A DNA stretch of 64,000 bases from positions 723,383 through 787,382 of the forward strand of contig QAOA01000527.1 in assembly GCA_003255065.1 (NCBI GenBank), read 5' to 3'. Within the stretch, counting starts at the first letter, position 1. Every line of letters starts with the position of its first letter. Below are positions 38,570-48,572 of this stretch, one piece after another. The notes under the pieces were generated by a model. The model ran no database searches, was not told where the DNA came from, and saw only the letters and a program-made list of their open reading frames with translations. This DNA is from Cercis canadensis (lineage: Eukaryota; Streptophyta; Magnoliopsida; Fabales; Fabaceae). The position numbers and the translations under genes are program-made.

Positions 38570-40269
38570 AACAATCTTAGTTAAAAACTTGAAATAATTT
38601 TTCGCCCATTTAGAAGGATGCAAAAGAAATTTGTGGACATCTCAAATCTAGAGCAGTTCCGAATAAAAATGGAGACAGAACAAAGTTATTGACTCACTAG
38701 CTGGAAACAACTTAGTTGGAGATGCAGCATCTACTTGATTCAAGTAAACTAGCATCAGTTAATACCTTCCTAAGCTAAAACATGTTATAGACATGGTTTT
38801 AAGTTATCCCCTGATGGCTGGATCACATTCTTGAAACTCCGCAGATGAACAGAAGTCGGAGTCATTCGTTGATCATAAGCTCTAAATTTAACTGAACAGC
38901 AGGATTCCATTTCACAGGATTTCCGCAATGCGCAACTTGCACAATTACTACAATAAGTCTATTACTAGTATCATTGATGTTGTACATTGTCAGTAAATTG
39001 AGATATCATGGTGAGAGATGTTAAGTGGTTGACAAGCTAAACGGAAGTCTATCACTTGTTCAGCAAGGATGCAAGTCTAGAAAAGATGGCAGCCTTGGTG
39101 TTCAATTAGCAGCTAGCCACTATCTCATGGAGCTCCTTCAGCCTAGTAGCTGGGTTGCATAATCATGGAAATTCACAGATGAAACTACTTCCTTTCAGTG
39201 CTGTCATTTACTTAGGTGTTTGTGAATCCAAGCTATTGGTGCAGTCACTGTTGTCACGTTTGGAAATAATTTTTCTGGGAATGGATCATATTGCATTAAA
39301 TAGTAAACTTGCAAAGTGAAAATTCTCATTCACCCATCAATAATACCTAGGAAATGAAGTTAAGTTATTTAACATATACCAGATATATTTTTGTAAGTAG
39401 AAAAGCCCTTGTAATTTCAGGTATGCTTCAATCATAAAAACCACCAATTTTTTAAACCCAATAATTGATGCTCAAAGAGACCTTTCAAGACACAACCATC
39501 TTGACAATGGCATAGACTCCTTGTACTTCTCTATCTCTTTATCAAGTTCTCTCACATTCTTTACATCATTTGACCTAAATGTTAGGCCAGTAGCTTGTTC
39601 CAACATACAGAGGAGGCGAGGAAGTGAAGTGAACATGGAGAAACCAGGAATGGTACAAGTGAATTGGATTAAATATATTTAGAACAAGTGCACTTATATA
39701 CCGTATTAAGTGAAGTGCAAGGCATTCCAATATTAGAAGGATGATAGAAACGCATAATTAAGCTATTATATCGGAGGTTGCAATTTAAAAGCAGAAGCTA
39801 TGAATTGCCTATTTAGCCTGGTAATAGAAAGGTGTTCCATCATTTGAAAAGAATTGCCAAGTAGAACTGGGTTTAGAGAAGTGTAATATCAACTCGACTA
39901 CTGCTCTAAAATATGGCCCAATTATGAATGAAGACTTTCCAGCTTTAGAAACTAAAGAGAACATTATTCGATTCTTCAACTAAATAATCATAAATTGATT
40001 AATTACTTAACTCAACTCACCAAGGATTGTTTGATTTGCTGCTGCTCCAGAGTGACAGACTCTGGTTTTTTTATTTAAAGAATAAACCCTCTTGCAGTCT
40101 TGCTCATAACACAAGTCACACAACTGAATACAACAACACTTGTGTTGATGAGAGGAGGTGACCACATTCACGTGGCCATTCCTTGGTTTGTTGTTTGTTA
40201 AGTAATGAAGAGGAAAATTGGAATTTGTTTCGCTTTGAAATTGGCAAAAAACAAAGATATACATAATGA

Positions 40270-41773
40270 TCAAGCCCAGATTGCAAGCGAAGACATCAAT
40301 CCAGCCCCAAGGAAAAGCATACAATAAGAAGTTATTTGAAGCCTAAAGTTGCAGCTCATCCTCTTACTAAGAAAATCAGCGGCTATTAAGTCTACTAAAG
40401 CCATGTACACTAAAATTCCAGCTGATAAGGCGTCCAAAATGCCTTCAGTGATGAGTGCACCTGGGCTGTATGCGTTATAAAAAGAGGCAATGCCAGTCCC
40501 AATGGCAATACCCACCGGCGTTGTTAGTGCAAAAAAGGTAGCCATTATTGTTGCTGATGAACTCTTGAATTGGGCTTGGGAGATGCAGCCTCCCAGTGCG
40601 AATCCTTCAAAGAATTGATGGAATGATAATGCTGCTATTAGGGGTCTTATCGTACATGGGCTTTGAGAAACTCCCAGAGATAGCCCGATTATTACTGAAT
40701 GTGATACAATACCCAGTTCCAACACCTGCATAATGCCAAATAAATTTCTCATATTTACTTTTACAAATTATCCATCTGAGCTTTGAAATTTAATATACTA
40801 CGTTACTTTTAAACAAAGTAAATGTAAAACAAGCATGCATGACAAACTCCAAAAACAGTAGAAGCAACTCCAAGTCAAAGTCAATCTTGTTTTGCCTACC
40901 AAAACTTTGAATTTGTAGAAAGCTTATACTCTCGACACATGGATATAGTTGAGAAGCAATATATGTATGCCAGAGTAAGAAGAAACCAATCACCAATGCA
41001 TTCGTTGTCTTCTCCATTAACCACAATTACGGAGCGCACCAAACAAACAAAAACTAGGAAACCCAAATTAAAGGCAATGACAAAGTTACCTGTGAAACGA
41101 CGACGTGGCGAACAGCACCATCTCCATCATCATCTCCTAATGCGTGAGAGTGGGTGTGGGCATGTCCATCAGAGTAAGAGGGTTCCTTGAAGCCGCCATG
41201 ACATGAGTCATGCCCATGAGGGTGGCTGTGTCTATGGTGCGCCACATGTGCATGCATTCCCACTATGTGCATTCCACCGCTTTCCTCTTCCCCAAACACT
41301 CTCCCACTCAAATCCTTCACCTCCAGAACCTCCACAATTCCCGATTCCAGTGCCCCGACCCGTACTTGTTCCTCACTCGCCCGAGTCAGCCCCTGTTTTC
41401 GCTCATAATATTGAGTTCCCACAAAGTCAACCAGCAGAGTTAGAAGCGCGGATATCATGGCGAAGAAACCGGCAAAAGGGAACTTTGACCATGGGTATTT
41501 GGGCAAGCACGAATCCGTTAGTGCCTCCGAAGCATCCGACAACATGTGGACGAACCCCGTCGCCAGAATTACACCTGCGGCGAAAGCCTTGGCGGCCACG
41601 AACAGGCTGCTGTCGGTGCGCAGAAACCGCCGATGCTTTCCGATCAGCGGTATGGCAATTCCAGTCATTCCGGCGAGGAGTATTGATGCTATTGCCACAA
41701 ACTTGAGAACCAATGCAGCTGACTCATCTCGGCACAGCTCTAACTCGGTGCCTCCACAACTCGAGTTCGTCAT
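40270..41773 (-). CDS. ZIP4: ZIP-family zinc/iron transporter (ZIP4/IRT3 subgroup)
   Basis: Two minus-strand exons, 41773-41090 and 40725-40270, give 379 residues, the normal size. ZIP proteins carry Zn2+ or Fe2+ into the cytosol across the plasma membrane or an internal membrane. There are three hydrophobic segments before and five after a cytosolic histidine-rich loop (about residues 166-222, with [16 protein letters not shown] and [12 protein letters not shown]), which binds metal. The signature helices carry the metal-site residues: [13 protein letters not shown] (helix 4) and HQFFEG (helix 5). N-terminal [13 protein letters not shown] and C-terminal [14 protein letters not shown] and SSLAIWA place it with Arabidopsis ZIP4/IRT3 rather than IRT1 or ZIP1. 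In that group expression rises under zinc deficiency through bZIP19/23. A possible 5' leader with a spliced upstream ORF lies at 42082-42235. Confidence 0.93.
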
Positions 41774-42081
41774 GGATTCAGATATGGACTGGAAAATTGA
41801 TTCTTTTTTTTTTTATTGGCAGAGAAACACGAAGAATTGCCCAATAATTTAGAATCTCTTTAAAAGAATTAACCTATGAGAATTATAAAAACCATAACTT
41901 TAATCGTTCTTGATTATATTTAATTGGACTGCTAATACAATTCTACAAAGCAGAAAACGGTGGAGAACTAATTGAGGAGATTGCATAGAATTCAATGATA
42001 CATCAAACAGGATCGAAAGATTACACTAATTTCATTCCAAAGAATCTATTATTTTTAAATGAAGGTTTAATAAACAGTTAC

Positions 42082-42235
42082 CTGAGTAAAGACGAGATTT
42101 ACCAACGAGACGCTCGAGGTTGACCAGTGGCCAAAGATCCTGAAAAAACAGAAGCTAACTATGGTCATCGATAACCCAAACATTTAAAGCGGATGATAGA
42201 AATGAGAAGCGAAAACGAACCTCAATCAAAAACAT
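42082..42235 (-). other. Possible spliced upstream ORF in the ZIP gene leader
   Basis: An ATG at 42235 opens five codons to a donor (GAG|GTTCG, 42221-42235). A second exon, 42139-42082, has a good acceptor (TTTTTTCAG) and donor (TCAG|GTAAC) and continues the frame: MFLIE then DLWPLVNLERLVGKSRLYS. If spliced to an acceptor at 41789-41790 (TTTTCCAG), the frame reads three more residues and stops 4 bases before the ZIP ATG. The result would be a 27-codon uORF. It could instead be the start of a separate small gene. Splice sites and peptide are seen; the link to the ZIP mRNA is inferred. Confidence 0.4.
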
Positions 42236-42266
42236 GGGAAACAGAGAATTGAAATGGTGGGTAAGG

Positions 42267-42274
42267 TTTTTATA
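42267..42274 (-). promoter_or_regulatory. TATA box candidate for the ZIP gene
   Basis: On the minus strand the sequence reads CGTATAAAAACC. A start about 30 bases downstream would fall near 42240, just before the upstream ATG at 42235. The spacing fits, but no other core element confirms it. Confidence 0.45.
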
Positions 42275-42304
42275 CGACAGATAGGAATCTGAAATTTATA
42301 AATA

Positions 42305-42925
42305 CAAGAGGTTTGGGATTGGAGACGTGATTGCAGCTGCGTAGGTCACCGAATCCTGTCTCGAACAGAGCATTTGCTGGGAATGTAATTGGAGTGAACG
42401 CATAGAGAGAAGAGAGAGACAAGTTATTAAGAGAGAGTGTCGTCATTTAGAGGAAAGGGAAGGGTGAGAGTAGGAGGTGGATACTTCGGCTGCGACTTTT
42501 TGCAATGGAATGAGCGCGATATGTCGACATTGTTTCATATTCATTACCTTACTATTACACAACTTTCAATTAAATTAATATAAAAAATAAGAGATCCAGA
42601 TTATAGTATGTTCCNCAAGAGGTTTGGGATTGGAGACGTGATTGCAGCTGCGTAGGTCACCGAATCCTGTCTCGAACAGAGCATTTGCTGGGAATGTAAT
42701 TGGAGTGAACGCATATAGAGAAGAGAGAGACAAGTTATTAAGAGAGAGTGTCGTCATATAGAGGAAAGGGAAGGGTGAGAGTAGGAGGTGGATACTTCGG
42801 CTGCGACTTTTTGCAATGGAATGAGCGCGATATGTCGACATTGTTTCATATTCATTACCTTACTATTACACAACTTTCAATTAAATTAATATAAAAAATA
42901 AGAGATCCAGATTATAGTATGTTCC
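42305..42925. repeat. 310-bp direct duplication joined by one N in the ZIP promoter
   Basis: 42305-42614 and 42616-42925 are the same 310 bases with two substitutions seen (cgcatagaga versus cgcatataga, gtcatttaga versus gtcatataga) and a single N at 42615 between them. This is most likely two overlapping contig ends, perhaps from different haplotypes, left unmerged. If real, the ZIP promoter would hold a doubled CT-rich segment. Confidence 0.9.
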
Positions 42926-45064
42926 CTCAAATTTTGTTTGAGTAATGTTACTCTCGTTATTATAAAATTTATTATTTCATGTTATTATTAATATAGACTA
43001 CATAAATTTAAAATTATATTTATTTAAATTTTAATATTAATTTGACTACATTTTTTTTTGCAGTATGATAAACTTTTTTTATATTTTGACTTTTCTCTAT
43101 CACTTTCCTTTCCTCCCTTCCCTTCTGGTTTTTGAATAGTATACAACAAATTAAATATGCTATTTTATACTCGCAAGACTTTGTATTACTTAAGAGAAGG
43201 AAATTGCTAAAGTGGGTTCATTAATTTAAATATTACATTTTAACAATAAAATTACATATTTATCATATTTTTTAACTTAANTTGTCAAATAATATACATA
43301 CACTAACAATGTAATAAAAAATTTAAAAACTGAATTAAGCTGAACTGTGTGAATTTAAATGCTGGTTAGTGGGCTCATGAACCTGCAAATCCTATTTGCA
43401 AATATGAAGAGTGAGGAAGAGAGTAAGATTTACTCTCTTTAATTTTTTGACTTATTTTTTATATTATTGTTATTCACTTAGCTTAATCTATTTATTAATG
43501 TATATTTTTAAATTTTATCATGTTTAAAATTTTATTTTAAATTGTGAATCTTTATATATAAATTTGAATATAATTCTTTTAAAAAAATTTCATAAATTTG
43601 TTTGTGAAAAATATATAGATGGAGAAGAATATCATATTTTGTGTATTTTCAACTTTAACATAATTTAATTACTAAAAAAAAAGTTTTAACATATATTGTT
43701 ATTTTAAGTGGGATGCTAACACAATTTTAGTTAAATTAGTGGGTCACATTAATACTGTCACACAAGTTGAGAAATGACCAACTTAACAGGTAATCAAAAA
43801 TAAATACCCACCATTAAATTTGGCACATAACACAAGAAATAGTGGTGACTGTGCCACCTAATATGGAGTTATATAACCCTATATTTTTATCTAGAATAAA
43901 TTAAAGTCCCCTTAATAAAAAAGGATTGTACATAGGTGATTCACCACCTTCTTTAATTCTCGTTCACTTCTTGTTTACATTTGCGGATAAGAGCAAAAGC
44001 CGCCCACAGATTTTAAGAACACATCAGATAAAATACTGTGTCCCAAGTTGATGAGGGTTGATAAACTATAGGATCATCGTCCTCTTTTTGTTTTGTTGCC
44101 AAAACCACATCGAGACTGTGTGGCTACTTTTTTTTTTTTTTTTTNTTTTTTTTTGGCTGAATGCGACTGTGTCTAAGCAAACTAATTTTTTCAGACAATG
44201 GAATGGATGTGAGACTGTGATTTTTATTTTTTATGAAGGAAGTGCAACTGTGATCCAGATCCAGGTCACGATTCAGTTGTCAAGGCGCATGAGAGGTAAG
44301 ATTTTGGGCCATAAGATACTTGTCAGGTCAATCAATTTTAGACCCAACAGAAATGCGATTATGGGAGCATGACAGAAGATGGGCTAGTAGGGCGATTAGC
44401 ATCAGATCCAACAAAATCTCATATCTGAAAATGGGCCTACAACTGAAACCGAACTTCTAATAGTGGGCTATTTCATAGAAACTTGGCCGACATTGAGTTG
44501 AGATGGTGAAGGGCTCATATTAATATTATGGCCTTGTAAGGAAGCTATTAGCAAAAAGCATACAGATTAGTCCCTCCAACTGTTACGTCGCCAATACCAT
44601 CACTTATCTGCTCAAATCCAACAACTACCTCTCGCGTTACTTACATCTACCCTCATATATATATATATATATATATATTTTGTCCGTTTGTTTCGGACCC
44701 ATCATACGCCACCACGTGGTTCTCGAGATGCGAATTTCCCCAAAAATTCCAAAATCTATGTATGTAATTGCACCCTAGCCATAGTAAGTATCATCCGCAG
44801 AATGCCCCATTCGGCCCTTCCCCTTTGAAAAGCATTTTTAGTATTGCAAGAAAATCTAAGGAAAATTATTGTTGAAAAATAAAAATAAAAGGGAAAAAAA
44901 TTGTTCGCTCCGGTTTATCATGACTATTAACATTGCAAATAGCTAATAGTTCCAGAGTCACAGAGAGAGAGAGGCATTTCTGAAAGGGTAGCGTGACTTG
45001 TCTAGTCCTCCTTGTCTTCCCTGCCCACACACACACAAACACAGAAACACACACATCTGGGGTC
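42926..45064. other. Intergenic between ZIP promoter and DUF4408 gene
   Basis: AT-rich, with single N at 43281 and 44145 (the latter in a poly-T run), a partial MITE-like end near 43215-43280 (ttaaatattacattttaacaat), a TA microsatellite at 44655-44678 and GGGCC/TGGGCY motifs at about 44305-44470 that may belong to the promoter of the following gene. No supported coding frame. Confidence 0.5.
44655..44678. repeat. (AT)12 microsatellite
   Basis: Twelve perfect AT units about 390 bases upstream of the DUF4408/DUF761 start codon. Such repeats are often length-variable. Confidence 0.95.
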
Positions 45065-46051
45065 ATGTTTGAAGAATCCGTATCTTCCACGCCCTCACTC
45101 TGGGCCGTCGTCAACAGCTGGTTCACGCCCACTGTCTTCTTTGTCGTTCTCAATCTCATGATTGGCACCATTGCTATTACTTCAACCCTTGGCAATCAGA
45201 AACACCACCAGCAACAGCAGCAACAGCAGCAGCAGCAGCAGCAACAGCACCAACAAGATTCTCAAGGACATGACCCATACCGACACCCTCAACAACTTGC
45301 TAGATCTGCATCTATGTTACAAAGGCTCAAATCCTTTAATTTCTCTCCATATAGATCTCGTGAACCAGCTCAGTATTCTCCTGAATTTCAGACCCATTAC
45401 CCTTCCGAGCATACCCATGAACAACAACAACACCCACAACCACAATTTACGAGATCTCCCTCTATGCTTCAAAGGTTAAAGTCCATCAACCTCTATAATT
45501 ACTTCCCAACAGAGCCCACCAGCCTTGTGCAAACAACCCATGAGTCCGAGACCCATTTTGATTTGTCAGAAATTCGTGAACCGGAGAAACACCATTTCGA
45601 CGAGACTCAAGTAGTGGAAAATAAAGATGATGAAGAATATGAAAACGACGAGGTTGGGCAAATCCGAACCCAGCATCAAGAACCAGACCTGTCTCTGGAT
45701 GAGATTTACAGCCACTTACAGGGCGGCGCTAGTCATGTGACCAGGACCACGTCGGACACGAAGCCGGCATCCGGAGAGGTGCCTCAAAAGCTTCCTAGGA
45801 AGATGAAGAAGTCGGCGACTACAAAGTCGGCGTTCTCGCATTTCAAGGAAGATGACATTGTTGTTGAGAATCGGCGGCCAGCGACTGTCAGGGAAGCCAA
45901 GGTTAGCGCAACGGAGGTAGACGACGACGAGGTGGATGCAAAAGCCGACGATTTCATCAACAAGTTCAAGCAGCAATTGCAGTTGCAGAGGCTGGATTCC
46001 ATCATCAGGTACAAGGAAATGATCGGTAGAGGGAGTGGCAATGCCAAGTAA
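45065..46051 (+). CDS. DUF4408/DUF761 protein with polyglutamine tract
   Basis: A single exon of 328 residues; the first ATG of the open frame is at 45065. The N-terminus (SLWAVVNSWFTPTVFFVVLN, then LMIGTIAITS) is the hydrophobic DUF4408 membrane segment. The C-terminus (DDFINKFKQQLQLQRLDSI then IRYKEMIGRG) is the DUF761 (cotton-fibre protein) motif. Between them are a run of 13 Gln (residues 49-61), two copies of a RSxSMLQRLKSxN motif (about 80 and 132), an acidic region and a basic patch (KLPRKMKKSATTKSAFSHF). These proteins are plant-specific, and their molecular role is unknown. The middle is probably disordered. The codons of the Gln tract are mixed CAG/CAA. Confidence 0.9.
   Translation: MFEESVSSTPSLWAVVNSWFTPTVFFVVLNLMIGTIAITSTLGNQKHHQQQQQQQQQQQQQHQQDSQGHDPYRHPQQLARSASMLQRLKSFNFSPYRSREPAQYSPEFQTHYPSEHTHEQQQHPQPQFTRSPSMLQRLKSINLYNYFPTEPTSLVQTTHESETHFDLSEIREPEKHHFDETQVVENKDDEEYENDEVGQIRTQHQEPDLSLDEIYSHLQGGASHVTRTTSDTKPASGEVPQKLPRKMKKSATTKSAFSHFKEDDIVVENRRPATVREAKVSATEVDDDEVDAKADDFINKFKQQLQLQRLDSIIRYKEMIGRGSGNAK
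45209..45247 (+). repeat. In-frame CAG/CAA repeat (13 Gln codons)
   Basis: Thirteen consecutive glutamine codons, mainly CAG with CAA interruptions, within the DUF4408/DUF761 gene. Interruptions usually lower length instability. Confidence 0.95.
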
Positions 46052-48572
46052 GGTATATTAATATTATAATTTATGGGTACTTTATTATAATTTTGTCAAA
46101 TTAGAGGGATGATCCTTGTAAAATTAGGGTTTATTTATTTAACTTGTATTAGTAATTTACTAAAATTAATGTCTTGGATGATGAACTTTATGTTAACATA
46201 TGGCCCTAATTGTTTCTTCATTCTTGGGTTTGGTGTTTGTTGTAATGGGGTCGTTTTCGGAAATTTGCTCCTGTCCTGATCATCACATCACTCTGAAGAG
46301 AAAAATGTGAAGTGAGGTATGACCTATGAGACTGAAGGTGGTCCATTGAAATAGGTAATAGGTATATTGAATTGAGAACCCTATCCCATTGCTGAAATAT
46401 ACTACATTTTACTTAATAATAGATAAGGAGATTTGCAGACGAGTCATGTTGGTCCCAAAACCGCACACGTTAGAGGGGGGGGTTTGACTTCAATAATATC
46501 CCTTTCCAATTCCGTAAGTGACAATGGCTGGGTTGGCAAAATGGTCATTTTCATACCCAGATATTAATGCCAGCGGTGGTGGAGTGTGGAGAGAGCAGAA
46601 AGTTGGAAAGGGTTATTGCAGAAGCAGAATATGGCGGTAGTGATGGCCAAAGCCCAATTGGGTTGGGTTGGGTTGCGTTGCATAAATGCATGGCTTATTA
46701 TTATTAAATAGAGAGCATTAATGGAGCCTTGTGCCTGTGCTTTTTATTTTGTTTTTATTTCTTTATCTCTTGCGGGTAAAAGGCTGTGAATTTGTGCTTA
46801 TCCGTATCCGTATATTTTGGGGCTTCGTTGTTTTTCACGTGGGGAACGGGGAACTTTTTACCTCTCTTTATTCATATTTGTGTAATGGGGCTAAACTATA
46901 AGCGTATATTGCTACACCCCTTTTGAGAAATATAAGCATAGTATGCCCGGCGGCATGTAGTGTACCAAAATGGGTCTTTTTGACACAAATATTACATTGT
47001 ATAAAAGTATTTATCTAAATATAATAAGTTTTAAAATATTTACACAAATATTATACTTTTTTAAAATTAAAAAAAAAAACATTTCGGATACATGAAACTC
47101 AGTGTATCAACTCACCGGATACGCTGTGGGCCTCAACCTACCGGATACGTGGTTAGGTTGATATCTTCTCACCTTTTTAGATTTGTGGGTCCCGTGTCAG
47201 TGAATATTTTTTTTAAAAATATAATATTTGTGTAAATATTTAGAAATTTGTTATATTTGGATAAATATTTTTGTATAATGTAATATTTGTGTCAAAAGGT
47301 CACCAAAATGTTCAAATACAATTTTTTCTTTTATTTTTTTCTTATCGGAACAGATACAAGTATGTTTTAATTCTTATAAGATAATTTTTGTAAACAAAGT
47401 TAGACTATATGGTTATAAGTTATCAGAAAAGAAAAATTATATAGATCAATTTTTATATAGAATTTAACTTTTCAGAATTGATATAAACCAGCAAATATCA
47501 ATCTGTTGTGGTCCTTATAAAACGTGATGTTGGTGGGACCATAACCTGTACGGATCTATACTATTTGTCTTTTCTTTTGGGAAATTACATTAACTTTCCG
47601 TAAAGTTTTGATAAGTGACGCAAAATGTCTTGCTTTTTCAGAATTGATAGCTTGCGCCCTTAATTTTTATTTATCTGTTACACTTTTATCCCTTAATTCA
47701 AATGTTCATGTGTAAAACTAATAAAAACTATTCAAATGTCTGGCATATCAGCAATTGTCTAAAATGTCATGATAACAGTTAACGGTAGGGCTCTAATTAG
47801 TAATTAGAAACAATTAAACCTATAAAAACCTATTAAATGTAAAAAATAAAAATAAAGATCTCAATTAATAATTGAGTTGATACCTAGAGTACATTAAACT
47901 TATGGATTTTTGTTCAAACAAACAAGTCCTTTTTGGACTTTATCCTAAATTATTTTCAAAGTTATGGGGCTCTGAATTTGTAGAAGGCCCAATAAGTCCA
48001 AATCTATATATACCCAATCCAATCGAATCCAAACCCTATGATTGCTGGATCGATTTTGTAATTAGTTTGGGTTGGTTCTGCAAGTTTAATCCATCTATTT
48101 TGATCAGTAGTTCTTGGGCTGGCTTAGCCCTACAGAACCTTGACGAGGGGGAGAGAGAGAGAGAGAGGATAAAACAAACAAGAGCTGAAGATGGAAACAG
48201 AAAAGGATAGAGAGAGAGAGTGAGATTGGGAGAGAAGGAGGTAATACGTTTAAAATCACGGCCAGTGTGGGACCGTTGATTTTAGAAATGAGACCCAGGT
48301 CGGGTCCACCTAGATCAAAACGGAGGGTGATAACGGGTGCATCAATGCGGTGTTCGCGAAACTCACGCACCAAATGCTTCAACCAAGTATTGTATGTTCC
48401 TCGGAAGTCAAATCAAAATCAAAATCCCAACTTCCCAACCTAATAAAATTTCCTTTTCCTTTTAGTAAAAGGATACTCTACATAGGGACACAGAAAAGAG
48501 TCCTCAATATTCAAAGGCAAAACAAGCTTTTTTTTAAAACACTAATAGGCACGGTGAGTGAGAAATAGAGGG
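46052..48572. other. Intergenic between DUF4408 gene and ceramidase gene
   Basis: Contains the 3' flank of the DUF4408 gene, the MITE at 46973-47301 and the ceramidase upstream region with a GA-rich tract at about 48150-48240. The frames at 47902-48210 and 48104-48382 are not domain-bearing. Confidence 0.5.
46973..47301. mobile_element. Mutator-like MITE (329 bp) with perfect 9-bp TSD
   Basis: The ends are inverted: ggtctttttgacacaaatatt at left and its near complement at right (aatatttgtgtcaaaaggtc), with about 90 bases of pairing. It is flanked by accaaaatg at 46964-46972 and 47302-47310. The core has repeated ggatacg words (catttcggatac, accggatacgctg, accggatacgtgg). No coding capacity. 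Confidence 0.85.

Larger units (their letters stand above)
34039..40269. other. Six-kilobase gene-poor, transposon-rich gap
   Basis: Contains the hAT-like element 34925-37194 with an embedded coding-like fragment, a palindromic MITE at 37340-37725, a tandem duplication with an N at 37829-38034 and a MITE at 38114-38569. From 38570 to 40269 the sequence is less AT-rich but carries no frame with a recognisable domain; part is the 3' flank of the ZIP gene. The frame at 34160-34708 (plus) lacks coding character. Confidence 0.5.

Noticed and set aside
39115-39165. ggagctccttcag word resembling part of a miR319/159 precursor
   Set aside because: No complementary arm within 200 bases; the mature miR319 sequence is not present.
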